In this document: piece by piece, positions 37,771 through 46,304 of the stretch
Layout: every line of letters begins with the position of its first letter
How positions within the stretch are numbered: the stretch's first letter is position 1
DNA from: Candidatus Nitronereus thalassa
Lineage (GTDB): Bacteria; Nitrospirota; Nitrospiria; Nitrospirales; UBA8639
Reading direction: 5' to 3'
DNA: 64,000 bases
NCBI RefSeq assembly: GCF_032191465.1
Contig: NZ_JAQOUE010000001.1
Coordinates: forward strand, 2,170,001 to 2,234,000
Program-made: the position numbers and the translations under genes
Notes under the pieces: generated by a model
Seen by the model: only the letters and a program-made list of their open reading frames with translations
What the model was told of the DNA's origin: nothing
The model's database searches: none

Positions 37771-40700
37771 CAATATTCCTTTTGCTGCTTGATGATGAGG
37801 AAAATACGTTCGACCTCAGCCTCGTTCTGCAAGATTCCATACAAGGCAGCCTTGATGACGCGTTCTCGGGCCTGTACCCCGCGCCAGCCGTCGGGACGAG
37901 TGCGCTTGACGGTTTCATCAATCTTGACCGCGAGTTTCAGCACATCATCATTTGTCGCGTTCCCATAGGAAGCCATAGACTCAGCGCCCACACTTGCGCC
38001 CCCGTCAATGGTCTCCGGCTTGAGATTGTTATAGAGAGCCCGGCGTCCCGGCGTATTTAACTCGTCGGGCATATCCTCTGCCTGCCCGGCCTCTACTCTG
38101 TTCGCCAGTTCGGCAATACGTCTCAAGTATTCTTCATAGGCGATGGCTTTCGATCTGCGCGCTGCAATAATCTCGTTCAGCAATGCGGACATCTTGTCAT
38201 AATACGCCGGATCGTTCAGATGCTCCTTGATGATTTTTCGGCGGACGTTGTTCTCAATGGTCTCGGCAACGGCATTCTTGTTGCCTTTCAACCCACCCAA
38301 CTGCGTGGCGATGGCATTGGCAATGCCAGTCTTCACGATTAGCTCCAGCAAACCCATGTTGTCGAAGGGAGAAATCTTTCTTGGCTCGTCCGCCTCGATG
38401 TAGGTGTCGATGAGGTGTCGCATGTCGGCCTCGTAGGCTTTGAGGTCGAGGGTCTCCCCACTGGCTTTGCGGATGATGTCACGAAGGTCCAGGTAGCGCT
38501 TGAGCTGCTCTTTAATCCGCGTAATGTCGGCTCCGCTATATCCGGCGGCATCCAATTCATCGGCAATGTTCGCGTAGGCGCGCACAAGCGCCACAGTCGC
38601 CTTGTAAAGCGCGGCGCGTTGCGGCTCCCGTTGCTTTAAATCGGTAGCGATTTCCGTGTTGCCGCAAAAATAACGGATGTGCTCGAACTCGCCCTTGGGT
38701 GGCTCCACTGGTTCGCACAGGAGGGGAAGAGCCTCCAGCGCATTGTCGAGCCGTTCCTTCCCCTTCTTGAGGCGGTCCTGCAACAGCACCTCAGGATCAA
38801 CACCTCCCGCGCTGTGATCCAGCTCAGAAGTATAGACGGCGATGGCATTCTCGACCTTCTTAAACAGGTCCTTATAATCCACGATGTAACCGAAATCCTT
38901 GTCCTCACCGTCGAGCCGGTTTACACGACAGATGGCCTGAAACAAGCCGTGGTCTTGCATGGACTTGTCGATATAGAGATAGGTGCAAGGAGGAGCGTCG
39001 AAACCAGTGAGCAGCTTATCCACCACGACGAGCAATTTCATATTCGACGGTTCCTTGGTGAACAGATTCTTCGCCCATTCCTCGTAAGTCTCCGTCTTAG
39101 TCATTCCTGGTTTGGCTTCAACATCTTTCAGCAGCGCGGTGTAGGTGTTGAAAATGAACTGCTTGTCGGTCTCGGTGTTCGCGCCGGTCTCCTCAAGCGT
39201 CACGTCCCTCGTCTGGGGGTTGTAGGAGGTCACCACTGCGCACTTGCCCTTGAAGGGCGTCTTCTGGAACAGGCTGAAATACTTGCACGCCTCGTAAATG
39301 CTCGACGCTACCAGAATGGCATTACCGCGTTCGCTGGAAAGGCGAGGCTTCACGCTAAAGTCAAACACGATGTCGCTTATCACCCGATCCATCCGTGACT
39401 TGGAGCTGAGCAAATTCTGCATCGTCCCCCATTGTGTTTTTAGCTCAGCCTTCTGCCAGTCGTTGAGTCCCTTGGTCTTGGCCTCAAACCAGGCGTCGAT
39501 CTTATCCACTGAGCCAACGCGTTGGTCGATGTCCCGCGCCTCATAGACGAGATCCAGCACAACCCCGTCTTCGACACCTTCGCTAAACTTATAGGTATGG
39601 ATGTAGCCGCCAAAGACTTCAAGACTCGTCTGTTTGTCCTCCTTCAGCAAAGGGGTGCCGGTGAAACCAATGAAGATGGCATTGGGCATGAGGGCTTTCA
39701 TGGTTTTATGCAATCTGCCGCTCTGCGTACGATGGCACTCGTCTACAAAAACAAACACCTCACCAACGGTATGTGATGGCTGAGATTTTAGGTCTTCGAT
39801 GAAATGCTTGAACTCCTCATCCGTTTTCTTGCCCTTCTTGCCAAACTTATGCACCAGGGAGCAGAGCAATCGCGGCGTAGCCTGACCGAGCTGATGCATC
39901 AGGTCACGACCGCTGCAAGTACGCTTGATCGCCTCGCCCGATTGTTCAAATACCCGTTCGATCTGTTTATCCAACTCGTCGCGGTCGGTGAGGATAGCCA
40001 CGCGAGCATTGGGATTATTTTCAAGGATCCATTTGGCCAGCAACACCATCACAATACTTTTGCCGCTGCCCTGCGTATGCCAGATGATGCCGCCCTTTCT
40101 TTGGTGCGCATGCTGCTGCGCGGCCTTGACCCCGAAATACTGGTGCGCGCGCGGGAGCTTCTTGACACCGCCGTCAAAGAGCACAAAGTCGTGCATCAGC
40201 TCGATCAGTCGTTCTTTGGCGCACATCTTGAGCAGATACTTGTCTAGCTTGAAACGGTTGTTGTCCTCTTCGTCTTCCTTCCACGCGAGGAAATACTTTT
40301 CCGGGGTTCCGATGGTGCCGTATTGCAGGCCCTCGGAATCGTTGCCCGCGAAGATGAACTGTATGGTGCTGAAAAACCATTCATTGAACTCAGGGCGTTG
40401 GTTGGACAAGCTCTGGCGAATGCCGTCACCAATCGACACGCGACTGTTTTTCAACTCCAATAGGCCGACAGCTATTCCGTTGATATACAGTACAATGTCA
40501 GGCCGCCGCTCATGGTTGCCTTTGAGCGTCACTTCCTCGGCGATGGCAAAGTCGTTTTTCTTCGGCTCTTTCCAGTTGATGAGCTGAACGGTCTCCGTAA
40601 CCTTGCCCGCCTCAATCTTCACTGGCACGCCGTAGCGCATCAGATTGTAAACGGCTTGATTGTTCCCGTAGAGTCTCCGGTTGTGGTTATCCGCTTCGGT

Positions 40701-40901
40701 GCGTAAATCATAGATGGCCTTGCTGATCTGTGCAGGGGTATAGCCGCTTTTGGTCAGGTAGTCGGTGAGCAAACCTTCTTCGATGTTGCTATTCCCATCG
40801 CGGTCGGTCCAATCGTCGAGGTAGCGATAGTGAAGTTCATCACGAAACAAGGCAATGACCCTGTTCTGCGTGGTGCGCTCGGGTTGGCCGATGTCGCTCA
40901 T
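37770..40901 (-). CDS. hsdR: Type I restriction endonuclease subunit R
   Basis: A 1043-residue HsdR. The N-terminal nuclease domain has PD-(D/E)xK residues in RRPDIVLYINGIAVGLLELK. The SF2 translocase has Walker A in IIWHTQGSGKSIVM and the DEAD-type box VDECHRT, followed by IFIGFTGTPLL and the LLTGFDAPPC motif. A helical C-terminus binds the methylase core. With HsdM and HsdS it cleaves DNA far from unmethylated sites after translocation. The ATG at 40901 follows GGTGAGG. Its start MSDIGQPERTTQ is echoed at 41475 and 43540. Confidence 0.96.
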   Translation of the reverse strand: MSDIGQPERTTQNRVIALFRDELHYRYLDDWTDRDGNSNIEEGLLTDYLTKSGYTPAQISKAIYDLRTEADNHNRRLYGNNQAVYNLMRYGVPVKIEAGKVTETVQLINWKEPKKNDFAIAEEVTLKGNHERRPDIVLYINGIAVGLLELKNSRVSIGDGIRQSLSNQRPEFNEWFFSTIQFIFAGNDSEGLQYGTIGTPEKYFLAWKEDEEDNNRFKLDKYLLKMCAKERLIELMHDFVLFDGGVKKLPRAHQYFGVKAAQQHAHQRKGGIIWHTQGSGKSIVMVLLAKWILENNPNARVAILTDRDELDKQIERVFEQSGEAIKRTCSGRDLMHQLGQATPRLLCSLVHKFGKKGKKTDEEFKHFIEDLKSQPSHTVGEVFVFVDECHRTQSGRLHKTMKALMPNAIFIGFTGTPLLKEDKQTSLEVFGGYIHTYKFSEGVEDGVVLDLVYEARDIDQRVGSVDKIDAWFEAKTKGLNDWQKAELKTQWGTMQNLLSSKSRMDRVISDIVFDFSVKPRLSSERGNAILVASSIYEACKYFSLFQKTPFKGKCAVVTSYNPQTRDVTLEETGANTETDKQFIFNTYTALLKDVEAKPGMTKTETYEEWAKNLFTKEPSNMKLLVVVDKLLTGFDAPPCTYLYIDKSMQDHGLFQAICRVNRLDGEDKDFGYIVDYKDLFKKVENAIAVYTSELDHSAGGVDPEVLLQDRLKKGKERLDNALEALPLLCEPVEPPKGEFEHIRYFCGNTEIATDLKQREPQRAALYKATVALVRAYANIADELDAAGYSGADITRIKEQLKRYLDLRDIIRKASGETLDLKAYEADMRHLIDTYIEADEPRKISPFDNMGLLELIVKTGIANAIATQLGGLKGNKNAVAETIENNVRRKIIKEHLNDPAYYDKMSALLNEIIAARRSKAIAYEEYLRRIAELANRVEAGQAEDMPDELNTPGRRALYNNLKPETIDGGASVGAESMASYGNATNDDVLKLAVKIDETVKRTRPDGWRGVQARERVIKAALYGILQNEAEVERIFLIIKQQKEY

Positions 40902-40905
40902 GTCC

Positions 40906-41281
40906 TCACCTGTTGATTTCGTCCTCAAGCCTTTTCAGGATTGTCATGATGTGACCAATCTCGGGCACCTCGCCAAAAATCATGTTCGCCACGGACCGAT
41001 AATCAGCTTGCACCGCATGCGCCAGTTGAACTTGCGCGCCAGCGCCTTTGCCACCTGGTCTATATCCGGGCTTAGTTTTTGCTTCAGTACCTCACTATAT
41101 AGTGGGGATAGCCATACACCCCCCGAGTGACCCGGCGAATTTTTCCAGCCCGTGCTAGGCTGGAAAGCGCTTGATGGATGTTGACAGTGCCAAAATCAGC
41201 CACAAAATCAACTTTGGTGAACGCCCACCCCCTCCCGCGCCCATATATTCTTGAAAGTATTTTATTTTCAATAGGTTGCAT
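40906..41281 (-). pseudogene. Broken AbiEi-family (DUF6088) antitoxin gene
   Basis: From an ATG at 41281, 65 codons match the start of AbiEi-type antitoxin proteins (ENKILSRIYGRGRGWAFTK; ARAGKIRRVTRGVYGYPHY) and end at 41084. In another frame right after it, codons continue the family (SEVLKQKLSPDIDQVAKALA, then RKFNWR), so a frameshift has split the gene. A third frame carries 41 residues of some other C-terminus (ADYRSVANMIFGEVPEIGHI) ending at 40906, just before hsdR. No AbiEii toxin is present. The piece may be a relic. Confidence 0.7.
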
Positions 41282-41286
41282 GATTT

Positions 41287-41475
41287 TTACAAAACAATTT
41301 TTTCAGGAAAATAGGTGCGTTTTACTGAAAATAACATGGCGTACGATTTGAGGCCATGCAGAATCATATGGACAAAGCTGTCGCTTATACAATAAACATC
41401 AATGGAGAATGGAAAATTCCTAGCCTGCCTTAAGTCCATGATTGTGGCGCGTTCCGGTTGGCCAAGGGTGGTCAT
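41287..41475 (-). pseudogene. Short open frame starting with an hsdR-like leader (insertion scar)
   Basis: A 62-codon frame starting MTTLGQPERATIMDLRQ. The first ten residues mirror the hsdR start (MSDIGQPERTTQ), while the remainder resembles nothing that I know. Its ATG overlaps the stop of the DUF262 gene (ATGA), so it would be translated. It is best read as a leftover of a recombined hsdR start; a functional small protein is possible. Confidence 0.5.
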
Positions 41476-43406
41476 TGGGTAACTCTCGGCGAAATTACCA
41501 CGCTCTCCTCTGCTTCAACTTCGTCATCACCTCTTTCCCACTCCGCCAATTCTCCTGAGGGCTGATCCTTGGTCATGGCCAATATTTGTTTAAGCTCCTT
41601 TCGCAATACTTCTTTTCGTTTCTTGAAAAAATCCATGAAATTCTTGAACTCTAAATCGACGTTGTCAGGAAAATAATTTTCTCTAGCAGATGATATCCGC
41701 TTAGATTCACTCATTTGGTCAACCCACATCTTCAATGGAATCGCTTTCTTCCTTTCGTTTTGTCTACCTTCCAACAATTGGAGGTTTGGAACGCAATCTC
41801 GCCTTTCATACCAGTCGTTCCATTGATTATCTGGTATCCTCATCTCTTGGAAATTCTTCTCATTGAAACCAGCAGCGGGATGAATATGGTCTTGATGGAA
41901 GGCTACTTCGTTGAAGCGCAAATGAGGATAGAGGAGCGAAAGCAAAAAAAACGAGGTTGGGCCTTTCTTATTTTGTAGAAATCTTTCGAGATCTGACTCC
42001 GTCACCGCTAGCGTTTTTTGTTGCGGGAGTTCAATTTTCAGAACATCCTCGAACGAAAAACCATCATAACGGCCTCGGTACTCCTTCTCCCTTGCTTCCA
42101 GCTTAATTTCCTGACGGAATGCATTCCGCAAAACAGAGATTAGCTGATCCTGAGCGCTGCCATAGATTCCATTGAGCAGTGCATGAATCAAATACTTCCG
42201 AATGGCCTCCTTCGACTCTTTACTCTGATTTCCACCCTTGTAAAGATAGTAGGCGATAACAATAGTGGCATTTTGTGAGGTAAGCGTACTATTGCTGAAA
42301 CCAAATTCGACGAGCATATCCGCGGTTTTCGTAATCGCCTCGGCGATTTTTGGCCATTCATCCCGGATTTTCTGTACGTTTTCGTATCTGAACGAGTTGA
42401 CTTTATAGACCACCGGCCCGTCGCTCAGTACCAAGCAACAGCGCATCAGATACTCATTGCCGAAGCTAAATCCGTCCCCTTTTTGGTTAATAGTTTTAAG
42501 CAGGTTTTCGATTTGCTCGCGTCCATCGTCCCATGTCGCAACGATGGTGGAAAATAGCAAGTCTGTTTTGCTCAGGACGGTGCCCCCACTATTTACTCGG
42601 ACAAAGATTTTTAGGATGTCCTCTAAATCATCCTTGGCTACCTCAAAATAATTGACAAGTCGATCTATATGGATTCGGTTGTACAGGGTTTGCAGCCCTT
42701 TTTTGATTAGGCGTTTCTGCCGGGCAAATGCTTCTTTTTGGATGGCAGTCGGGCAATCCTCCATAAAGCCTTCAATAATCTTGTCGAACTCGGGATCTTC
42801 CTCCCATGAGAGGACCTGTCCCACTTTCATCCAATACATCGCCTCATCGCGGCCTTCGGTTCCATCCTCCCTTGTCACCCTACGAGCCACATTGGTCACG
42901 GCTCCATCCTGAGTTAAAAAACAAAATTCAAAGTTACGATCCTCTCGCAACACGATTCTGTTTTCTGCATCAATGTTATAGGGTAGAGAAAGAAGATTGA
43001 GAAAGAGGCACATTTTTTCATAGGCGTTAGGATTGGAGCTCCGCTTGTATGGAGCTTTTTCTGTGTGCGTCCCCATAAGTCCGATATATATGGAACTCAA
43101 GCGTTGCTGACCATCCAAGACACCGATAATCTCCGGGTGTGAGAAGGCGCCAGTCTTTCGGCGATTATAGGGTGACCTTTCGTCGTATTCCGCAAGAAAC
43201 TCATAAAAGACATAACTCTCCGCTTTTTTGCGGTGGAGTCGCCAAAATAGAAATGTTCCAAAGGGATAATTCCGCATCAAAGAATCAAACAGTTGTTCAA
43301 TTTGTTGCTTGCCCCATACAAATTTCCTCTGGAGTGCCGGAAGATAGATCTTTCGCTGATCGATTTCATCGATTATTTCTTTGATGATTTTGCTCTTGTA
43401 GCTCAT
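41472..43406 (-). CDS. DUF262/HNH (GmrSD-like) protein
   Basis: A 644-residue protein. The N-terminal DUF262 domain (about residues 1-300) has LPALQRKFVWGKQQIEQLFD and the ParB-like nucleotide motif VLDGQQRLSSIYIGL. The C-terminal part has a DUF1524-like HNH centre, HQDHIHPAAGF, followed by VPNLQLLEGRQNERK. The combination is that of single-chain GmrSD-type enzymes, which cut modified phage DNA using NTP. It lies inside the hsd operon, two bases after the scar frame upstream. Anti-phage function is inferred from family and context. Confidence 0.85.
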   Translation of the reverse strand: MSYKSKIIKEIIDEIDQRKIYLPALQRKFVWGKQQIEQLFDSLMRNYPFGTFLFWRLHRKKAESYVFYEFLAEYDERSPYNRRKTGAFSHPEIIGVLDGQQRLSSIYIGLMGTHTEKAPYKRSSNPNAYEKMCLFLNLLSLPYNIDAENRIVLREDRNFEFCFLTQDGAVTNVARRVTREDGTEGRDEAMYWMKVGQVLSWEEDPEFDKIIEGFMEDCPTAIQKEAFARQKRLIKKGLQTLYNRIHIDRLVNYFEVAKDDLEDILKIFVRVNSGGTVLSKTDLLFSTIVATWDDGREQIENLLKTINQKGDGFSFGNEYLMRCCLVLSDGPVVYKVNSFRYENVQKIRDEWPKIAEAITKTADMLVEFGFSNSTLTSQNATIVIAYYLYKGGNQSKESKEAIRKYLIHALLNGIYGSAQDQLISVLRNAFRQEIKLEAREKEYRGRYDGFSFEDVLKIELPQQKTLAVTESDLERFLQNKKGPTSFFLLSLLYPHLRFNEVAFHQDHIHPAAGFNEKNFQEMRIPDNQWNDWYERRDCVPNLQLLEGRQNERKKAIPLKMWVDQMSESKRISSARENYFPDNVDLEFKNFMDFFKKRKEVLRKELKQILAMTKDQPSGELAEWERGDDEVEAEESVVISPRVTQ

Positions 43407-43408
43407 AC

Positions 43409-43540
43409 CTACCGAATCTTTCTGGAAAGAGGTGCTTGCATCATCCCCTGTTTAAGCTGGCGAGCTTCGGAGAGCTTAGTTTCCAGCGCGGCGATGGTCC
43501 AGTGTTGCGTGGTGCGCTCGGGTTGGCCAACGTCGCTCAT
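43409..43540 (-). pseudogene. Scar frame joining an hsdR start to an hsdS tail
   Basis: A 43-codon frame. Residues 1-12 are MSDVGQPERTTQ, nearly identical to the hsdR start. Residues about 16-34 (TIAALETKLSEARQLKQGMM) match the C-terminal helix of HsdS (IAALEAKLAKARQLKQGMM). Its ATG shares one base with the stop of the preceding KwaB-like gene (TAATG), and it ends two bases before the DUF262 gene. It looks like a recombination scar at the hsdS/hsdR boundary. Confidence 0.7.
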
Positions 43541-44421
43541 TAGTCAGCTTCCCGTTTTGAGTTGGTTTCGTAGAGTGTTTCCGTAATGGGGCCACGGTAG
43601 AGCTCTTCATTCAGGAACTGAAGCAGGCGCTTGGCGGCTGTTTTATCTGCGGGAAATATGATCTTGTTGCCCTTGAGCTGGACATCGACTTCGTAACCTT
43701 GTGAAAGAGACTTAATCTTTTTCGCAGAATACTTATCCAGAATCTTGGAATCTTTGAGCATGGCAAAACGTTTGCGAAACCACTGATTGGCATCCGCGAC
43801 CACCGCATCTGGATTGTCTGGTGCTAAACGATGGTGCTCCAGGACCTCTCGAATCTCATGTTCAGACGCCTCTTGGTAAAAGTCAGCAAGTGGGAGAAAG
43901 GTGTTGGCAATACGAAAGTTATGAAACAATAATTTATGTTGACTGGAAAGATACAAGGCACTTAATTTCCCACCAAGGGTAAGTCCCGGCCGTTCCGCAC
44001 TTTCGTAGGTGTTGTTTTGCAGAAACAGAAAGCGACCGGGCTTGATCACATGCGAGCGGCTGAAGTTCTGGAATAGCATCAGTTCTTCACCATTGTCATT
44101 TCGCGCGAATGCTACTATGCCCTTGATGGACTCGATAAGGTCTTCATGTTTACTAATTGAATCAAGGTTAGGCGCAGCCTGGCTGTTCTCGCCGCTGAGC
44201 CAGTCTGGAAGTTCGTAGGCCTCTAAACGGAATCGCTCATGTTGCTCTGGATTATATCCAGCATCGAAATCAATTTCGTGAATATTGTTCGTGAAGGATT
44301 CGTATTGCGCCTGCCAGTTTTTCGCGAGTGTTTTCTGTAAAGCCTGGTGAAGGGGTATTTGGTAAAGCCCCATCTGCCCGCCTGTTTTTACGATCGCCGC
44401 AAGTTGAAAATTTTCAAGCAT
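43540..44421 (-). CDS. kwaB: KwaB-like DUF4868 protein (Kiwa defence)
   Basis: A 293-residue soluble protein resembling DUF4868. Features are GLYQIPLHQALQKTLAKNW near the start, the central GEELMLFQNFSRSHVIKPGR, and LTLGGKLSALYLSSQHKLLF followed by NFRIANTFL. KwaB is the effector partner of the membrane protein KwaA in the two-gene Kiwa anti-phage system. The ATG at 44421 overlaps the KwaA-like stop by eight bases, so the pair is translationally coupled. Size and context fit Kiwa; the assignment is from pattern, not from a profile search. Confidence 0.68.
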   Translation of the reverse strand: MLENFQLAAIVKTGGQMGLYQIPLHQALQKTLAKNWQAQYESFTNNIHEIDFDAGYNPEQHERFRLEAYELPDWLSGENSQAAPNLDSISKHEDLIESIKGIVAFARNDNGEELMLFQNFSRSHVIKPGRFLFLQNNTYESAERPGLTLGGKLSALYLSSQHKLLFHNFRIANTFLPLADFYQEASEHEIREVLEHHRLAPDNPDAVVADANQWFRKRFAMLKDSKILDKYSAKKIKSLSQGYEVDVQLKGNKIIFPADKTAAKRLLQFLNEELYRGPITETLYETNSKREAD

Positions 44422-44950
44422 CCGCGCCTCCCGTGTGCAGATAGATGTTGTGGGCAAGCCGGACGGTCTCCACCTCTTTTCCGGTTCGACGAAGTTCTGC
44501 CTTGCTGATGAGTAGCTGGGAGACGCCATCACTGTTCTTTATCCCATAGAAGTGATAGCCCAAAAGCCCCATAACCGGGTTGAAATGAAACGCGCCGGCG
44601 TGCGCGATCACCAGGAAGATGATTAAAAGGATATAGGCGCCGGTCATCCATTGACCTTCAAACGCCATATCCTTGGAGGATATAAAAGGGAGCAGGTATG
44701 CCAGTAGGAAGGCGAGCACTTCCTTGTTGTTGCTTTCAAATTGCTCTATCTGGAATTGGTGCTTTTGCGCATTGTTTGCCGCGTATCGAAGCAACAACCA
44801 ACAAATGAGTACCAGTAGTAGTGCCACTGCTAGCCAGGGGAACCAGTTTGTCCACGGTCTCCCAAGACCAAACTGATTAACGGCAACCGCACCCAGAACC
44901 GGCGAAAGCGATGTGGCCACGAGCAAAAACTTCGCAAATTTATTCAGCAT
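44414..44950 (-). CDS. kwaA: KwaA-like four-helix membrane protein (Kiwa defence)
   Basis: A 178-residue membrane protein with hydrophobic segments at about residues 7-25, 36-56, 76-93 and 103-125 and a soluble C-terminal tail (about 130-178, including LISKAELRRTGKEVE). KwaA senses phage attack at the membrane and controls KwaB. Its start overlaps the end of hsdS by 11 bases and its end overlaps the KwaB-like start by 8, so hsdS-kwaA-kwaB read as one translational unit. It has no other recognised family. Confidence 0.66.
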   Translation of the reverse strand: MLNKFAKFLLVATSLSPVLGAVAVNQFGLGRPWTNWFPWLAVALLLVLICWLLLRYAANNAQKHQFQIEQFESNNKEVLAFLLAYLLPFISSKDMAFEGQWMTGAYILLIIFLVIAHAGAFHFNPVMGLLGYHFYGIKNSDGVSQLLISKAELRRTGKEVETVRLAHNIYLHTGGADA

Positions 44951-46304
44951 TTTTTTTACTCACTTCCTGATCCCTTTGGACCAGGCGAATCCTTCCGGTG
45001 AGGAGTTTCTGCATCATGCCCTGCTTGAGCTGGCGAGCTTTGGCGAGTTTCGCTTCCAGCGCAGCGATTTCCGCGTCCATGTCGGTAAGTATGGTGGCGA
45101 TGGCGGTTTGTTCAGATTTGGTGGGGGGAAGGGGTAGCTTGATGGAACGAATTTGGCCAAAATTGAGCCCTTCACGATTTCCGCCTGCTTGGAAACTGTC
45201 AATTTGCTGCTGTCCTAAACTTGAAAGTAAAAAATAGTTGATGAAGCTTGATGCAATTTCACCGGAGTCCGTTCTAATAATGCAGACGTGCTGATTCACA
45301 TTGCCGCCAGCCAAACGAGCATCAGCGATTGCACTACGACCAATTGAGGCTCCCGTGATATTTAAGAGGACGTCATCTTGTCTTAACTCTGTCGCAGAAA
45401 AATTATTGTGCGTATCGTCGTCTATATAAGCTAGTCCACTGAGATGAAGCGTTCCCCAACCGATATTTTGGCTCCGGACAAATGGCCTCCCGTATTCCTT
45501 ATATCTGCTACTTCCTCCTTTGGGTGTGATGCCGCTACCAACCTTAATGGCGAGATCCCCAATTGTCGTAGGATGCCAATCCTCTGGAATCACTCCCACC
45601 TCGGTTTGTTTGTAGCCGGGTTTTACTTCAAATCCCGGCAGGCGCTTTTTGCCGGGGAGGAGTTCCTGCATGGCGCCTTGTTTGAGATGGCGTTTTTTGG
45701 CGAGGAGTTGCTCCAGGAATTCGATGAGGGCATCCGCATCGCTCAACGCCTCGGCGATGGCTTCTTGTTCGGGAAGGGGGGGGACGACGACCTTTAGCTT
45801 TTTCAGGTCCGTCTTATTGATTTTAGGGTGCCCGCTGCCGGCGATCAGTTCACCAAATCTGGCCTGTCCGAAATCTGACGTAAGGTAGAAGAAAAGGTAG
45901 TCAGGTTGAATCTTTCGTTCATTTGGCCTTAAGACAATCATATTGGGGGCGACTGTTGCCGGCCCAAGTCCCGCCGGCATTTGGAACGCTTCGCCAACGT
46001 TCGCGCCAATGTTGGCAACCAATATCTCGTTTCCAAAAAGGTTGGATTTTGAAAGAAACCTGTAGCTGAACTCATCAACGTATTTTTGCGCGCTGTGGCC
46101 CAGGCCCAATCTGAGGTCGAAGAGACGAACATAGAGGGCGTAATTTGGAGTGTCATAGACTCGAATGTTGTTTCGCAATGCCTCAAAGCTTCCGGCTGCT
46201 ACAAAGTCGGTCATCTCGTCTAACTCGCTAGCAAGGAAGCGAAATGACCAATCGTCGGGGATCACCCCAACCTCGGTCCGCTTGTAGCCTGGCTTCACTT
46301 CCAT
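44940..46304 (-). CDS. hsdS: Type I restriction-modification specificity subunit S
   Basis: A 454-residue HsdS with two target-recognition domains (about residues 20-180 and 245-405), each followed by a spacer helix (LPEQEAIAEALSDADALIEF; SEQTAIATILTDMDAEIAAL). The two halves start with almost the same leader, EVKPGYKRTEVGVIPDDW at residues 2-19 and EVKPGYKQTEVGVIPEDW at 226-243, an imperfect direct repeat at 46301-46248 and 45629-45576. Together the halves set a bipartite DNA target. It overlaps hsdM by 10 bases and the KwaA-like gene by 11. Confidence 0.95.
   Translation of the reverse strand: MEVKPGYKRTEVGVIPDDWSFRFLASELDEMTDFVAAGSFEALRNNIRVYDTPNYALYVRLFDLRLGLGHSAQKYVDEFSYRFLSKSNLFGNEILVANIGANVGEAFQMPAGLGPATVAPNMIVLRPNERKIQPDYLFFYLTSDFGQARFGELIAGSGHPKINKTDLKKLKVVVPPLPEQEAIAEALSDADALIEFLEQLLAKKRHLKQGAMQELLPGKKRLPGFEVKPGYKQTEVGVIPEDWHPTTIGDLAIKVGSGITPKGGSSRYKEYGRPFVRSQNIGWGTLHLSGLAYIDDDTHNNFSATELRQDDVLLNITGASIGRSAIADARLAGGNVNQHVCIIRTDSGEIASSFINYFLLSSLGQQQIDSFQAGGNREGLNFGQIRSIKLPLPPTKSEQTAIATILTDMDAEIAALEAKLAKARQLKQGMMQKLLTGRIRLVQRDQEVSKKNAE

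Noticed and set aside
38679..40587. Plus-strand frames of up to 239 codons opposite hsdR
   Set aside because: Antisense to a gene with clear catalytic motifs; no start signal or family.
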